Below, in pieces: positions 29,408-37,339 of a stretch of 49,241 nucleotides of DNA. Within the stretch, counting starts at the first letter, position 1; the number at the start of each line of letters is the position of its first letter. Source of the DNA: Actinomycetota bacterium (lineage in GTDB: Bacteria; Actinomycetota; CADDZG01; WHSQ01); assembly GCA_030447315.1 (NCBI GenBank), contig JAUJPD010000001.1:397106-446346 (forward strand). Reading direction: 5' to 3'. Under the pieces are notes generated by a model that made no database searches, was not told the origin of the DNA, and saw nothing but the letters and a program-made list of their open reading frames with translations. A program made the translations under genes and the position numbers.

Positions 29408-30533
29408 ATGGCCGACGCTCTGATGGTGACCTCTTCATTCCTTCCGGGCCGCGGGGCATAGAGAGCTACCTCGCCGAGCTCTGCGAGCTGCTGGCGCCGC
29501 GGGTCGCGGTGCTGGCGCCACCGCAGCGGGACGGCGAGGCCTTGCCCTCGGACCTCGCCTACCCGACCACGCCGGGACCGGGTTCGATGTTGTGGCCGAG
29601 CAAAGCCGTCACGGCCGCGATCGTGGAGAACGCGCGCCGCTACCGCACGAACAAGATCATCTTCGGCACGCCGTGGCCGCTGGCGTTGCTCGGCCCCCGT
29701 TTACGCGCGGCCGGTTTGCGTTATTCCGTCATCGTGCACGGAGCGGAGCTGACCGTGCCCGCAGCGGTACCGCTCCTGCGCCGGCTGGTGGCCCGGGCTC
29801 TTGGCGATGCGGAGCTGCTGTTGCCGGTGAGCGACTACACGGCACAGCAACCACGGCGCTGCTGCGCCGCATGCACTTGCCGGTGCCATCGACGCAGCGG
29901 CTGCGCCTGCGCCGACATCGATCGCTTCCGACCCGGTCTGGACGCCGGCGACGTCAGGTCTCGTCTCGGGCTCAACGAACGATCGAAGATCGTGCTCTGC
30001 TTCGGGCGCCTGGTGCCCCGCAAGGGGGTGGACCGCTTGATCGCCGTGATGCCTCAGGTGGCCGAGGCGGTTCCCGGCGCGACCCTCGTGGTGGGTGGCA
30101 TGGGGCCCGAGGAGGCCAAGCTGCGTGCGCTGGCCCGGCGCGTGGGCGCGCCGGTCGTGTTCGCGGGCCGCGCTGCTGACGAGGATGCGCCCGTCGTCTA
30201 CTCCACCGCCGACGTGTTCGCTCTCCCGGTGGTGGACCGTTGGTTCGGGCTCGAGATCGAAGGACTGGGTGTCGTCCTGCTCGAGGCCTCGGCCTGCGAG
30301 ACGCCGTGTGTCACCGGGCGGTCGGGGGAACACCAGAAGCGGTGATCCACGAAGAGACCGGTTTCGTGGTCGATGCCCGCCGCGACGCCGAGTTGGCGCA
30401 CCGGATCATCGAGCTCCTCTCCGACGAACCGAAGCGGCGCGCCATGGGGGCCGCAGCTCGTCGCCACGTGACCGCGCGCTTCTCTGCTTCGATACCACCG
30501 AAACCACTGCTCGATTGGCTGGCGGAGGGATAG
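29408..30533 (+). CDS. GT4-family glycosyltransferase (PimB-like, frameshifted)
   Basis: ATG 29408 starts MADALMVTSSFLPGRGG, the typical GT-B opening; a small deletion then moves the frame to IESYLAELCELLAP. The N-terminal lobe has IIFGTPWPLALLGPRLR, YSVIVHGAELTVP and LLPVSDYTAQ. The C-terminal lobe has IVLCFGRLVPRKGVDRLI, ATLVVGGMGPEEAKLRALA, VYSTADVFALPVVDRW and the donor-binding EGLGVVLLEASACETP. After another shift, GGTPEAVIHEETGFVVD runs to TAG 30531. This layout matches retaining GT4 enzymes such as PimB/MgtA that add mannose to phosphatidylinositol mannosides. The acceptor here is not determined. Confidence 0.82.
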
Positions 30534-30598
30534 CATCGGGCGGGTCCGCCGTCGAGCGAGGAGAACCCATTTGAGACTGCGAGTTGCGCACCCCGGTC

Positions 30599-30884
30599 AT
30601 GCCCTTCGAGTCAGACATCGACCAGATCGAGCGCGACCTGGAAAAGATCGACCGGCACCTCAAGGACTTCAAAGAAGAGGTGACCGCGGACGTGCGCATC
30701 TCCAACGGGAGCGGAGCGCCGCAGAAGCACGTGGTCATCGAGCTGAACTACGGACGCAATCACCTGGTCGCCAAGGCCGACCACGCCGACTGGGGACAGG
30801 CGGTTAGAACCGCCCGCGAAGAGCTGCTGCGACAGATGAAGGATCGTTCGCGGGGACACAGCTCGCGCCTCCAAGCACCTCTAA
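30599..30884 (+). CDS. HPF/S30AE-like small protein
   Basis: A protein of about 95 aa starting MPFESDIDQIERDLEKIDRH. It reads DFKEEVTADVRISNG, KHVVIELNYGRNHLVAK and a helix DWGQAVRTAREELLRQM. This looks like a single sigma-54 modulation/S30AE (ribosome hibernation factor) fold without the long C-terminal dimerisation domain, but the similarity is judged by eye. One base shift near 30855 is needed to reach the stop at 30882, giving the tail ARASKHL. It ends 10 bp before the TetR start and may share its transcript. Role inferred: ribosome inactivation in stress. Confidence 0.55.
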
Positions 30885-30894
30885 GGGGTTCCAT

Positions 30895-31524
30895 ATGCGG
30901 GATGCTCAGCAGACGCGCCGGGATCGGCGCGAGGACATCCTGCAGGCGAGTCTCCATCTGTTCGCCACGAAGGGCTTCCACGGAACCTCGATGCGCGACA
31001 TCGCGCGAGGCGGGAGATAACCGAGGGCCTGATCTACCACTACTTCGAATCCAAGCGACCTGTTCCGCGCCATCATCGACGAGTACTCGTTCCTTCCGCT
31101 GTTACGCACGCTTCCCGACCTCGCCGAGCAACTGGACCTGCGCGCTGTTGATCGTGCTGGCGCGCGGGTTCTTCGACGTCTTGAAGCAGAACACCGAGCT
31201 GGCCCGCTTGTTGTTGCAAGAGGTGCAGGTCTTCCCCGAAGAGAAAGAGGCGTTCTTCGCCGACGCGGTCAACGAATCGATCATGGAGCTGGCCTGGATA
31301 CTCGAGGGCCGGATGAACGAGCGGGCGCGCACCCAGGTGGACCCTCAGGTGGCCGCCCGCTTGTTCTTCAACGCGTTGCTCGCGTTTTCGTCGAGCAAGA
31401 GATCCTGGGCGGCAAGCACATGCTCCCGGCGGACGAGGGCACCTACATCCAGCACCTCGTCGACATGTTCGTGAAAAGACTGGGGTCCGGCCGATCGAGA
31501 TCAACCGGACCCAAAGCCCTCTAA
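30895..31524 (+). CDS. TetR family transcriptional regulator (frameshifted)
   Basis: The N-terminal helix-turn-helix starts RRDRREDILQASLHLFATKG and FHGTSMRDIAREAG; the recognition helix then reads ITEGLIYHYFESK after two small shifts. The ligand domain has LIVLARGFFDVLKQNTELARL, LQEVQVFPEEKEAFF and VDPQVAARLFFNALLAF. It ends IQHLVDMFVKRLGS and stops at TAA 31522. Size (about 209 aa) is usual for the family. ATG 30895 follows AAGGGG. The target and ligand are not shown by the sequence; the divergent phasin-like and prenyl synthase genes are possible targets. A palindromic element starts directly after the stop. Confidence 0.85.
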
Positions 31525-31577
31525 CCGTTCACTGTTAACTGACCACCGCCGGCGGTGGCTGAGTTAGCAGAGAAGGG
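31525..31577. repeat. palindromic intergenic element, copy C
   Basis: A 53-bp imperfect inverted repeat filling the whole gap between the convergent tetR and phasin-like stops. The core is CCACCGCCGGCGGTGG (31543-31558). The left flank is CTGTTAACTGA, and the right flank GAGTTAGCAG is close to its complement. Its position implies a bidirectional terminator. Confidence 0.78.
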
Positions 31578-31578
31578 G

Positions 31579-32245
31579 TCAGATCAGGGAGTCGATCTTC
31601 TCTATCACCGTGATGCGGTTCTTCGTGCCTTCCTCGTAACGACGGATCGTCTTGAGCTCGTTGCTCTCGAGCGTGTCGAGACGGTCGTTGATCTCGCCGA
31701 CCGTCAGCGCGCCGTAGGTCGAGATCGGCAGGTCGACGAACTTCGCCTCGACGGCCTCCAAGATGGTGGAGCGGTTCTCGTGGCTCCGCTCCCACTTGTA
31801 GACCTTGGCGAGCTCGGTCTGGGTGAGCCCGGCGAGCTGAGAGATGATCTCAGCCGCGGTCAGAGACGCGTAGCTCTTGATGGCAAGCTCGCTGGCCTTC
31901 TTGGGGGCCGCGACCCGAGGAAGCTTCGGAGCGACCGAGCCGGCTGCTGCCGTGGCCCGCTTCAGTGGTCTTGCGAGCGGTCTTGCTGACCTCCCGTTGG
32001 ACGTCGTCGACGGCGTCTTCGACCTTGTTCTCGACCTGGCGGGTGCGGCGACGGACCAGTCGCTCGACCGGCTCCATACGGTCCTCCCCACGCTCGATCA
32101 GACCTTCGAAGGCCTGGCGGATGCGGCGACCGTTCAGGTCGGAGAGCTCGTCGCGGACCTTGGAGTAGGCGCCGAGAGGCAGGTACAACCCGAGCTCGAC
32201 CGCCTTCTCACGGATGTTTCCCAGTGATTCGAGCCTGCTGGCCAT
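31579..32245 (-). CDS. phasin/lipid-droplet-protein-like helical protein with duplicated C-terminal motif
   Basis: A protein of about 220 aa. The N-terminal half is amphipathic helix (SRLESLGNIREKAVELG, AYSKVRDELSDLNG, RRRTRQVENKVEDAVDDVQR), like phasins and HBHA-type surface or lipid-droplet proteins. A Lys/Ala-rich linker follows. The C-terminal part holds two copies of a 45-residue unit: SYASLTAAEIISQLAGL with ELAKVYKWERSHENRST, then TYGALTVGEINDRLDTL with ELKTIRRYEEGTKNRIT. One frameshift near 31965 joins the halves. ATG 32245 has a near-perfect AGGAGGT site. It could coat triacylglycerol or polyester granules, or bind the envelope; function is inferred from composition only. Confidence 0.65.
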
Positions 32246-32300
32246 GGTTACCTCCTGTGCTTGCGGGTGCTTGCAACTGTTATACCACCGCTAGCAACAG

Positions 32301-33245
32301 CTAAACAAGTGCCACCTGGGCCAGGACGCCGCTCGGGATCGAACGCAGCGATGCCGTCCAGTCGCAGTCCGAAAGACCCTCCAGGGCGGCCACCGCCCGC
32401 TCGACATGGCCGGCCGCCTCTTCATGGGCGAGATCGAGGCCCCCGCTGGAACGCAGCAGGGGCAGAACGGTATCCAGATCGTGCTCACCGGCCCCCAGAC
32501 GCGCGGCCAGCTCTTCGGAACGAGCCGCTCCTATGAGGACCGGAAGCGTGAAGACGCCCTCTTTCAGATCCGTGCCCGGGGTCTTGCCGGTCACCTCGGG
32601 GTCACCGATCAGGTCCAGCAGATCGTCGACGATCTGGAAGGCGAGGCCGAGGTGGCGCCCATACGATCTCAGGGACTCCCTGTGTTGCTGAGCGCCCGAG
32701 GTGGCCGCCCCCAACTCGCTGGCCGCACCGAAGAGCGCGGCCGTCTTCAGCTCGATCGTGTGCCGGTATTCATCCGCATCCCGGCGCGGGTCCCCGACCG
32801 CGGTGGTCTCCACGATCTGGCCCTCGCAGACCTCCGCTATGGCCCTCGACAGGATCCCGGTGACGTCTCCTCCCGCGGTGGCCGCGAGCACGCAGCCTTT
32901 CGCGAAGAGATAGTCGCCTGCGAGGACCGCCACCTCGAGCCCCCACTTCGAATGAACCGTTGGAGCGCCACGGCGCGTCTCGGTCTCGTCGATGACGTCA
33001 TCGTGATACAGCGTGGCGAGGTGAACCAGCTCGATGGCCGCGGCCGCCAGGTCGGTCTCGCTCCTGCCGACCTCGCCCGCTCTCGACGCGATCAGGACCA
33101 GGGCCGGGCGCACGCGCTTGCCTCCTGCTTTGATCAGGTGGGTCGACGCCTCACCTACGAGAGGAACGTCGGACGAGCCCGCCGTCGAGAGCAGCAGTTT
33201 CTCCACCCGGAGCATGTCCTCGACGAGCCATGAGGGACCGATCAC
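32301..33245 (-). CDS. polyprenyl diphosphate synthase
   Basis: A 314-aa trans-prenyltransferase that lengthens isoprenoid diphosphates for quinone or polyprenol chains. Key motifs are intact: GGKRVRPALVLIAS, the first Asp-rich motif DDVID (82-86) in LATLYHDDVIDETETRRG, and VLAGDYLFAKG. Then come EGQIVETTAVGDPR, IELKTAALFGAASELGA, the second Asp-rich motif DDLLD (207-211) and GTDLKEGVFTLPVL. GTG 33245 overlaps the stop of the upstream yjbQ-like gene (GTGA), so the two are translationally coupled. Length and motifs resemble the long-chain (heptaprenyl to decaprenyl) class, but chain length cannot be fixed from the sequence. The frame is intact. Confidence 0.9.
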   Translation of the reverse strand: MIGPSWLVEDMLRVEKLLLSTAGSSDVPLVGEASTHLIKAGGKRVRPALVLIASRAGEVGRSETDLAAAAIELVHLATLYHDDVIDETETRRGAPTVHSKWGLEVAVLAGDYLFAKGCVLAATAGGDVTGILSRAIAEVCEGQIVETTAVGDPRRDADEYRHTIELKTAALFGAASELGAATSGAQQHRESLRSYGRHLGLAFQIVDDLLDLIGDPEVTGKTPGTDLKEGVFTLPVLIGAARSEELAARLGAGEHDLDTVLPLLRSSGGLDLAHEEAAGHVERAVAALEGLSDCDWTASLRSIPSGVLAQVALV

Positions 33246-33718
33246 CGGCCCGAGGAGCCGTTGCCCAACACCTGTACGCAGTAGCGACGCGAGCGCGAGG
33301 AATCGAGCTCGACGAATAACACGCGTTGCTGGGGGCCGAGCGCCAGTTCGCCGCCCGCCACCGGGATGCACTCGGAAGCCTTTCCCGCCATGACCTGGAA
33401 GATATGCGCGGGGGCGTTGGCGGGCTCGTCGTCGACCAGGTTCTCCGTGCGGATACCGAGGTCATCGTGCGCGTAATAAGCCTGTTCAGGGGCCAGGCGG
33501 TGCATCGCTTCCTCGAGCGCCGCCCGCATGGCCGAGGTCGGGGCGGCAAGCAGAACGCAGCAGGTGGTGTGAGGGGAGAAGATCAACACGCTGCCCTCCT
33601 CCACACCCGACGCCTGGACCGTCCGCATCACTTCGTCGGTGATATCTACCGTGTCGAGACGCCCGCCGGTCTTGGTCTCGAACTGCTGGAAAAGGATCAT
33701 GTCCCCATTGTCGGCCAC
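33242..33718 (-). CDS. YjbQ family protein (secondary thiamine-phosphate synthase-like)
   Basis: A 158-aa protein of the UPF0047/YjbQ family. It shows TVDITDEVMRTVQASGV, SVLIFSPHTTCCVLLAAPTS, AYYAHDDLGIRTENLVDDEP and GGELALGPQQRVLFVELD, with the final RRYCVQVLGNG. The conserved His residues of SPHTT and YYAHDD form the metal-like site. Family members have weak thiamine phosphate synthase activity, but the cellular role is uncertain. GTG 33718 gives full length; ATG 33700 (MILFQQF) is a good alternative. It is the first gene of a two-gene unit with the prenyl synthase. Confidence 0.85.
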   Translation of the reverse strand: MADNGDMILFQQFETKTGGRLDTVDITDEVMRTVQASGVEEGSVLIFSPHTTCCVLLAAPTSAMRAALEEAMHRLAPEQAYYAHDDLGIRTENLVDDEPANAPAHIFQVMAGKASECIPVAGGELALGPQQRVLFVELDSSRSRRYCVQVLGNGSSGR

Positions 33719-33838
33719 GACGACGCCTAATCACCTGGGCACCCGCCCGAGTCCTCTGAACATCCGTTCAAAGGTTGGCCGGACGGTCGGCTGGGTAAGG
33801 CACCCGAAGAAGAGAACCGTCCAACCAGGAGGCGAAAG

Positions 33839-34159
33839 ATGAACCCCCTTGTCAAGAAGGCCGCGGCAGCTCTAGCGATCAAAGAGCTTTTCGACAGGTT
33901 CCAGGAGTCTCGACGCCCCCAGCAGTCGTTCGTGGCGCGCAACAAGAGCAAGGCGCTGTGGGCCGGCCTCCTCGGTGGTGTCGGGTACCTCTACAAGAAC
34001 GGCAAGCTGGGGCCGCTCGCGGACAAGGCCAAGGGCCTCATGGGCCGCCCGTCGCCTCAGCCCGAGCCGGCCGCCTACCCTTCTGGTCCCACCTTGGAGA
34101 CCAGCGGGCCCGTGGACCCGGCCGACGTAGACCGGCCTCTCGAGCCGTCCCACAACTAG
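33839..34159 (+). CDS. small membrane-associated protein of unknown function
   Basis: 106 aa from ATG 33839, preceded by GGAGGCG. The N-terminus MNPLVKKAAAALAIKELFDRF is an amphipathic helix. A basic stretch (FVARNKSKALWAG) leads into a short hydrophobic segment (LLGGVGYLYKNG) that may span or touch the membrane. The C-terminus is Pro/Glu-rich and disordered. The layout is that of small actinobacterial membrane-linked proteins, but I do not recognise a family. It lies 69 bp upstream of the ECF sigma factor on the same strand and may be co-transcribed, so a role with that factor is possible. Confidence 0.6.
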   Translation: MNPLVKKAAAALAIKELFDRFQESRRPQQSFVARNKSKALWAGLLGGVGYLYKNGKLGPLADKAKGLMGRPSPQPEPAAYPSGPTLETSGPVDPADVDRPLEPSHN

Positions 34160-34228
34160 GGGCCGAGGAAGCAGACCTCGCCCGGGGGCGGAGGTAGGAA
34201 ACCCGACAGAAAGGGAGAACCCCCCCTT

Positions 34229-35341
34229 ATGGCCTCTGAAGTGTGGTCCGACGACGGCTCCGACCGCGCCCTGGTCATCGCGTTCCAGGACGGAGACGAG
34301 GCCGCGTACGACGAGATCTTCAAGCGCTACCACGGGCGCGTGGAAGCCGTTTGCCGCCGGATGTTGCCGACCGCTCAGGACGCCGAAGAGGCGGCTCAGG
34401 AAACTTTCCTCAAGGCCTACGTTGCTCTGACCCGCTTCAACGGCAGCTTCTACCTCGGGGCATGGCTCAGCCGGATCGCCACCAACGTTTGCGTGGACCA
34501 CCTCCGCTCGAAGTCGCGATCGAACCTGGTGGCTCTTCCAGAAGACCAGGACGATCTGATCACCGAGCAGGGTCCCGAGGATCTGGTCGTCGGAGCGCAC
34601 CCGCGCCTCGTCAAGGCGATCCAAGGCATCCAACCGCTTCACGCCAGCGCGCTCGCGCTGCGAGCGCTCGAGGGGATGTCGCATCAAGAGATCGGCAGAC
34701 GTCTCGACATGACCCCCACCCAGGTGAAAGCTCTTCTCCACCGAGCCCGATCCTCGCTGCGCAAGGCATGGGACAAAGCCGAGGGCTGGGCCCTGGCTCC
34801 GGTGATCGGGTTGAGATACCTGATCAACGACCGGGCCGCCGCAGATGCGGGACGTCTCGCGTCGTTCACACCGTCGGCCGGGCCGTTCCTCATGGAGAAG
34901 GTGGCCGCGACCGCCGCGATAGTGGTGGCCGCCGCTTTGACGGGGCTTCCCTCTGCCCCCGAGGGCCCCGCGACGCCCCCCCCTCGCCGAAAGCCGGCGG
35001 TCGCCGCTCCGGCGGCTGTGAAAGTCCAGTTCCCCCCTCGAGATGAGGCTCCGGTCGCTGCCGCTGAGAAGAGGGCACGGTCCTACGTCGAGGCTCCTCC
35101 CGCGCCGGAGACCATGACCGCTCCTGTGGCGCTCGACGAGACGCCTGCTACCGACCTGGCCGCGGGTCTCACCCGAGGCGTCCGCAAGACATTGCAAGAC
35201 GGGGGCGGCTCACCCAAAGAGGGTGCGAGGAAGGAGAGCAAGAACGAATCTCCCGTTGGGCCTACCGCTGCCGAGGCCGACAAGGTCGTCAAGCGCGTGA
35301 GGAAGACGGTGACCGCCGTCCAGGACGCGGTCGCCCCCTAA
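34229..35341 (+). CDS. ECF-type sigma factor with C-terminal transmembrane/extracytoplasmic extension
   Basis: 370 aa. Region 2 (about 14-95) has EEAAQETFLKAYVALTRF and AWLSRIATNVCVDHLRS. Region 4 (about 136-180) has SALALRALEGMSHQEIG, MTPTQVKALLHRARSSLRK. Standard ECF factors end here, but this one continues with RYLINDRAAADAGRL, a hydrophobic helix (VAATAAIVVAAALTGLP, residues 225-241) and a 130-residue Pro/Ala/Lys-rich tail. A sigma factor fused to its own membrane segment suggests tethering or control by proteolysis, as in ECF groups with C-terminal anti-sigma-like parts. A zinc-finger anti-sigma gene is not found next to it. RBS AAAGGGAG. The frame is intact. Confidence 0.85.
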   Translation: MASEVWSDDGSDRALVIAFQDGDEAAYDEIFKRYHGRVEAVCRRMLPTAQDAEEAAQETFLKAYVALTRFNGSFYLGAWLSRIATNVCVDHLRSKSRSNLVALPEDQDDLITEQGPEDLVVGAHPRLVKAIQGIQPLHASALALRALEGMSHQEIGRRLDMTPTQVKALLHRARSSLRKAWDKAEGWALAPVIGLRYLINDRAAADAGRLASFTPSAGPFLMEKVAATAAIVVAAALTGLPSAPEGPATPPPRRKPAVAAPAAVKVQFPPRDEAPVAAAEKRARSYVEAPPAPETMTAPVALDETPATDLAAGLTRGVRKTLQDGGGSPKEGARKESKNESPVGPTAAEADKVVKRVRKTVTAVQDAVAP

Positions 35342-35377
35342 CCGCGTCTTCTGTCCGCGCCCTGGTATATCCAGGAG

Positions 35378-36244
35378 ATGAGCCCCACCCACAGCCACGA
35401 GACCAACCGGCCGCCTGGCCGGTACGCGGCCATCCCCGGCCCCCCCGCTCCGCCGCCTTCTTTCTTAGAGGAAGGTCCCTTCCGCATCCTGTGCGAGATC
35501 GAACCTCCTCGCCGACCCGACATCGAGCACGTTCGTCACCAGATCGAGGTCTTGTCTCCGGTCACCGACGGCTTCCTGATCCCCGACAACCATCTCGGGC
35601 GGGCCACCGTGTCCAGCGTGTCGGTCGCGCACGAGGTCGCTTACATGGGGGGCCTCTCCATCGCGTGCATGAATGCCCGCGACCGCAACCTGCTCGGGTT
35701 CCGCCGCGACCTGTTGACCGCGGCCGCCTACGGCGTCGACCATTTCTTGTTCGTTTACGGCGACGCCCCCAAGGAGGGCCGTCGCACCGAGGACCTGACC
35801 GTGAGAGGGATGCTCGACGAGGTCCGCTCCTTCGGCACCGGCCCCTTGTTCCAGGGCTACCCCGACTTCCGCATAGGCACGGTGGCGAAGGTGAACCGAC
35901 CCCTGGGGTGGCGCACCCGCGCCGACTTCATCTTCGTTCAGATCAGCTATTCGTTGGATCGGTTGATCCGGTGGCGGGAGTCGCTCACCTTCGACGGAAA
36001 GATCTACGCGGGAGTGCTGGTGCTGGCGAGCGCTCGCATGGCCCGCAGCGTCAACGCCTCGATCCCGGAGATCCGCATCCCCGACAACATCATCGACAAG
36101 CTAGACGACGGCCCGCACGTCGGCGTCGACCTCGCCTGCCAACAGATCGCAACGCTCAAGGAATCGGGAGCCTTCGACGGGGTCCACCTGGTGCCGGTGG
36201 GCCGCTTCGAAGAGGTAGCCGCCCGGCTCGCCACGGTCCGCTGA
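35378..36244 (+). CDS. methylenetetrahydrofolate reductase-like protein
   Basis: 288 aa. The TIM-barrel FAD-binding MTHFR fold is suggested by FRILCEIEPPRRPDIEHV, SPVTDGFLIPDNHLG, GGLSIACMNARDRN, AYGVDHFLFVYGDAP and a C-terminal ISYSLDRLIRWRESL with YAGVLVLASARMARSV. Standard MTHFR has EFFPP near the N-terminus and a DCT/N-rich loop; here these are EIEPP and MNARDRNLL, so it is a divergent member seen in actinobacteria next to F420 genes. It converts or binds methylene-folates, or related one-carbon carriers, by family inference. Start ATG 35378, with a Pro-rich leader. Convergent with the LLM oxidoreductase. Confidence 0.78.
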   Translation: MSPTHSHETNRPPGRYAAIPGPPAPPPSFLEEGPFRILCEIEPPRRPDIEHVRHQIEVLSPVTDGFLIPDNHLGRATVSSVSVAHEVAYMGGLSIACMNARDRNLLGFRRDLLTAAAYGVDHFLFVYGDAPKEGRRTEDLTVRGMLDEVRSFGTGPLFQGYPDFRIGTVAKVNRPLGWRTRADFIFVQISYSLDRLIRWRESLTFDGKIYAGVLVLASARMARSVNASIPEIRIPDNIIDKLDDGPHVGVDLACQQIATLKESGAFDGVHLVPVGRFEEVAARLATVR

Positions 36245-36264
36245 CCCCGGTGCTGTGAGACATC

Positions 36265-36287
36265 TCCCGCGTAGGCGCGGGATACCT
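36265..36287. terminator. hairpin between convergent genes
   Basis: The stem CCCGCG with CGCGGG around a TAGG loop (36268-36283) lies about 25 bp after the MTHFR-like stop and 20 bp before the LLM oxidoreductase stop. No T tract is present, so strength is uncertain. Confidence 0.45.
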
Positions 36288-36304
36288 CGCAAAGCAAGGC
36301 TCGA

Positions 36305-37259
36305 CTAGGCGAGGGCCGGGAGGAGCTCGGTCTCGCAGAACCTCAAGAAACCCTCTTGGTCCGGGCCTATCTGGTGCATCCAGATGTGGGTGTAACCGGC
36401 GTCGGCGTACTTGCGCACCATCGCTACGTGACGCTCGACATCGGGACCGTAGGCGAGCTTGTCTTTGATGTCGTCGGCGGTGACGCTGCCGCCGACCTGC
36501 TCGAAGTGCCGCGGTAGCGGAAGCTCTTGGGTCGTCTCACCCGGCGCACCGATGTTCGGCCACCACTTGAGCGTCGTCTCGAGCGCCTCGTCGTCGCTGC
36601 GGGCCCAGCAGTTCTGGATCTCGGCGTACTTGGGTTTGCTGCGGCCTCCGGCTTCGTCGAACGTGCCGAGCGTCTCGGAGTCCGGAGCAGGCTGATCAGT
36701 CCGTCGCCCTTCTCGCCTGCGAGCTCGAGAGCCTTGTCGCCGCTCGCCGCTATCAACAACGGGATGGGCCGGTCCGGGGCGTCGTAGATGCGGGCGTTCT
36801 CGACCGTGTAGAAGCGGCCGGAGTGGTTGGTGTTCTCGCCCTTCCACAGCTTCCTCATGACGTCGATCGCCTCTTCGAGCATGGCTCTCCTGATGCCGGC
36901 GCGCGGCCACTTGTCGCCGAGCACGTGCTCGTTCAGATGCTCACCGGTCCCGAGGCCGAACGAGAAACGGCCCTCGAACAACTGGGCACAGGTCGCGGCC
37001 GCGTGAGCCACGATCGCAGGGTGGGTCCGGATGATCGGCGCGGTGACGCCGGTGATCACCTCGATCCTCTCGGTCGCCTGGGCGACCGCGCCCAACACCC
37101 CCCACACGAACGGACTGTGGCCCTGCTGATCGATCCACGGGTGGAAGTGATCCGAGATGGCCGCGAAGGTGAAACCGATCTCCTCGGCCCTCTGCGCGTA
37201 ACGCACCAGTCCCGTGGACCGTGTTCCTCGCTCGAGAGCTTGTATCCGTAGACGGGCAT
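36305..37259 (-). CDS. F420-dependent LLM-class oxidoreductase (frameshifted)
   Basis: A TIM-barrel flavin/F420 enzyme of the TIGR03557-like group. The frame from ATG 37259 starts MPVYGYKLSSEEHGP, and a shift then gives RYAQRAEEIGFTFAAISDHF. It continues FVWGVLGAVAQATERIEVIT, GVTAPIIRTHPAIVAHAAAT, LFEGRFSFGLGTGEHLNEHV and LLIAASGDKALELAGEKGDG. A second break near 36690 leads to CWARSDDEALETTLKWWPNI and, finally, YTHIWMHQIGPDQEGFLRF to the stop. Motifs for F420 binding in this family (SDHFHPW, GTGEHLN) are present. It points to an F420-using organism. Substrate unknown. Confidence 0.83.
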
Positions 37260-37298
37260 GCCCCAGGGGCTACCCGGGCGGATGGCGCCTAAACGCAG

Positions 37299-37324
37299 AA
37301 AGAGGGCCCCGAGGGACCCTCTTT
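37299..37324. terminator. intrinsic terminator after the surface-protein gene at 37340
   Basis: The stem AAAGAGGG with CCCTCTTT lies just beyond the stop of the surface-protein gene. Read on the minus strand it ends in a T run, and by symmetry on the plus strand too. It also separates that gene from the LLM gene. Confidence 0.75.
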
Positions 37325-37339
37325 CAAGCAAACATCGAG

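Noticed and set aside
6300-31500. In-frame TGA codons as selenocysteine sites in the broken genes
   Set aside because: The breaks are frame changes, not single TGA stops in an otherwise open frame, and the families involved are not known selenoproteins.
33872-35197. Minus-strand ORF of 441 codons opposite the ECF sigma factor
   Set aside because: The plus-strand sigma factor motifs are unmistakable; the antisense text is biased low-complexity sequence caused by high GC third positions.
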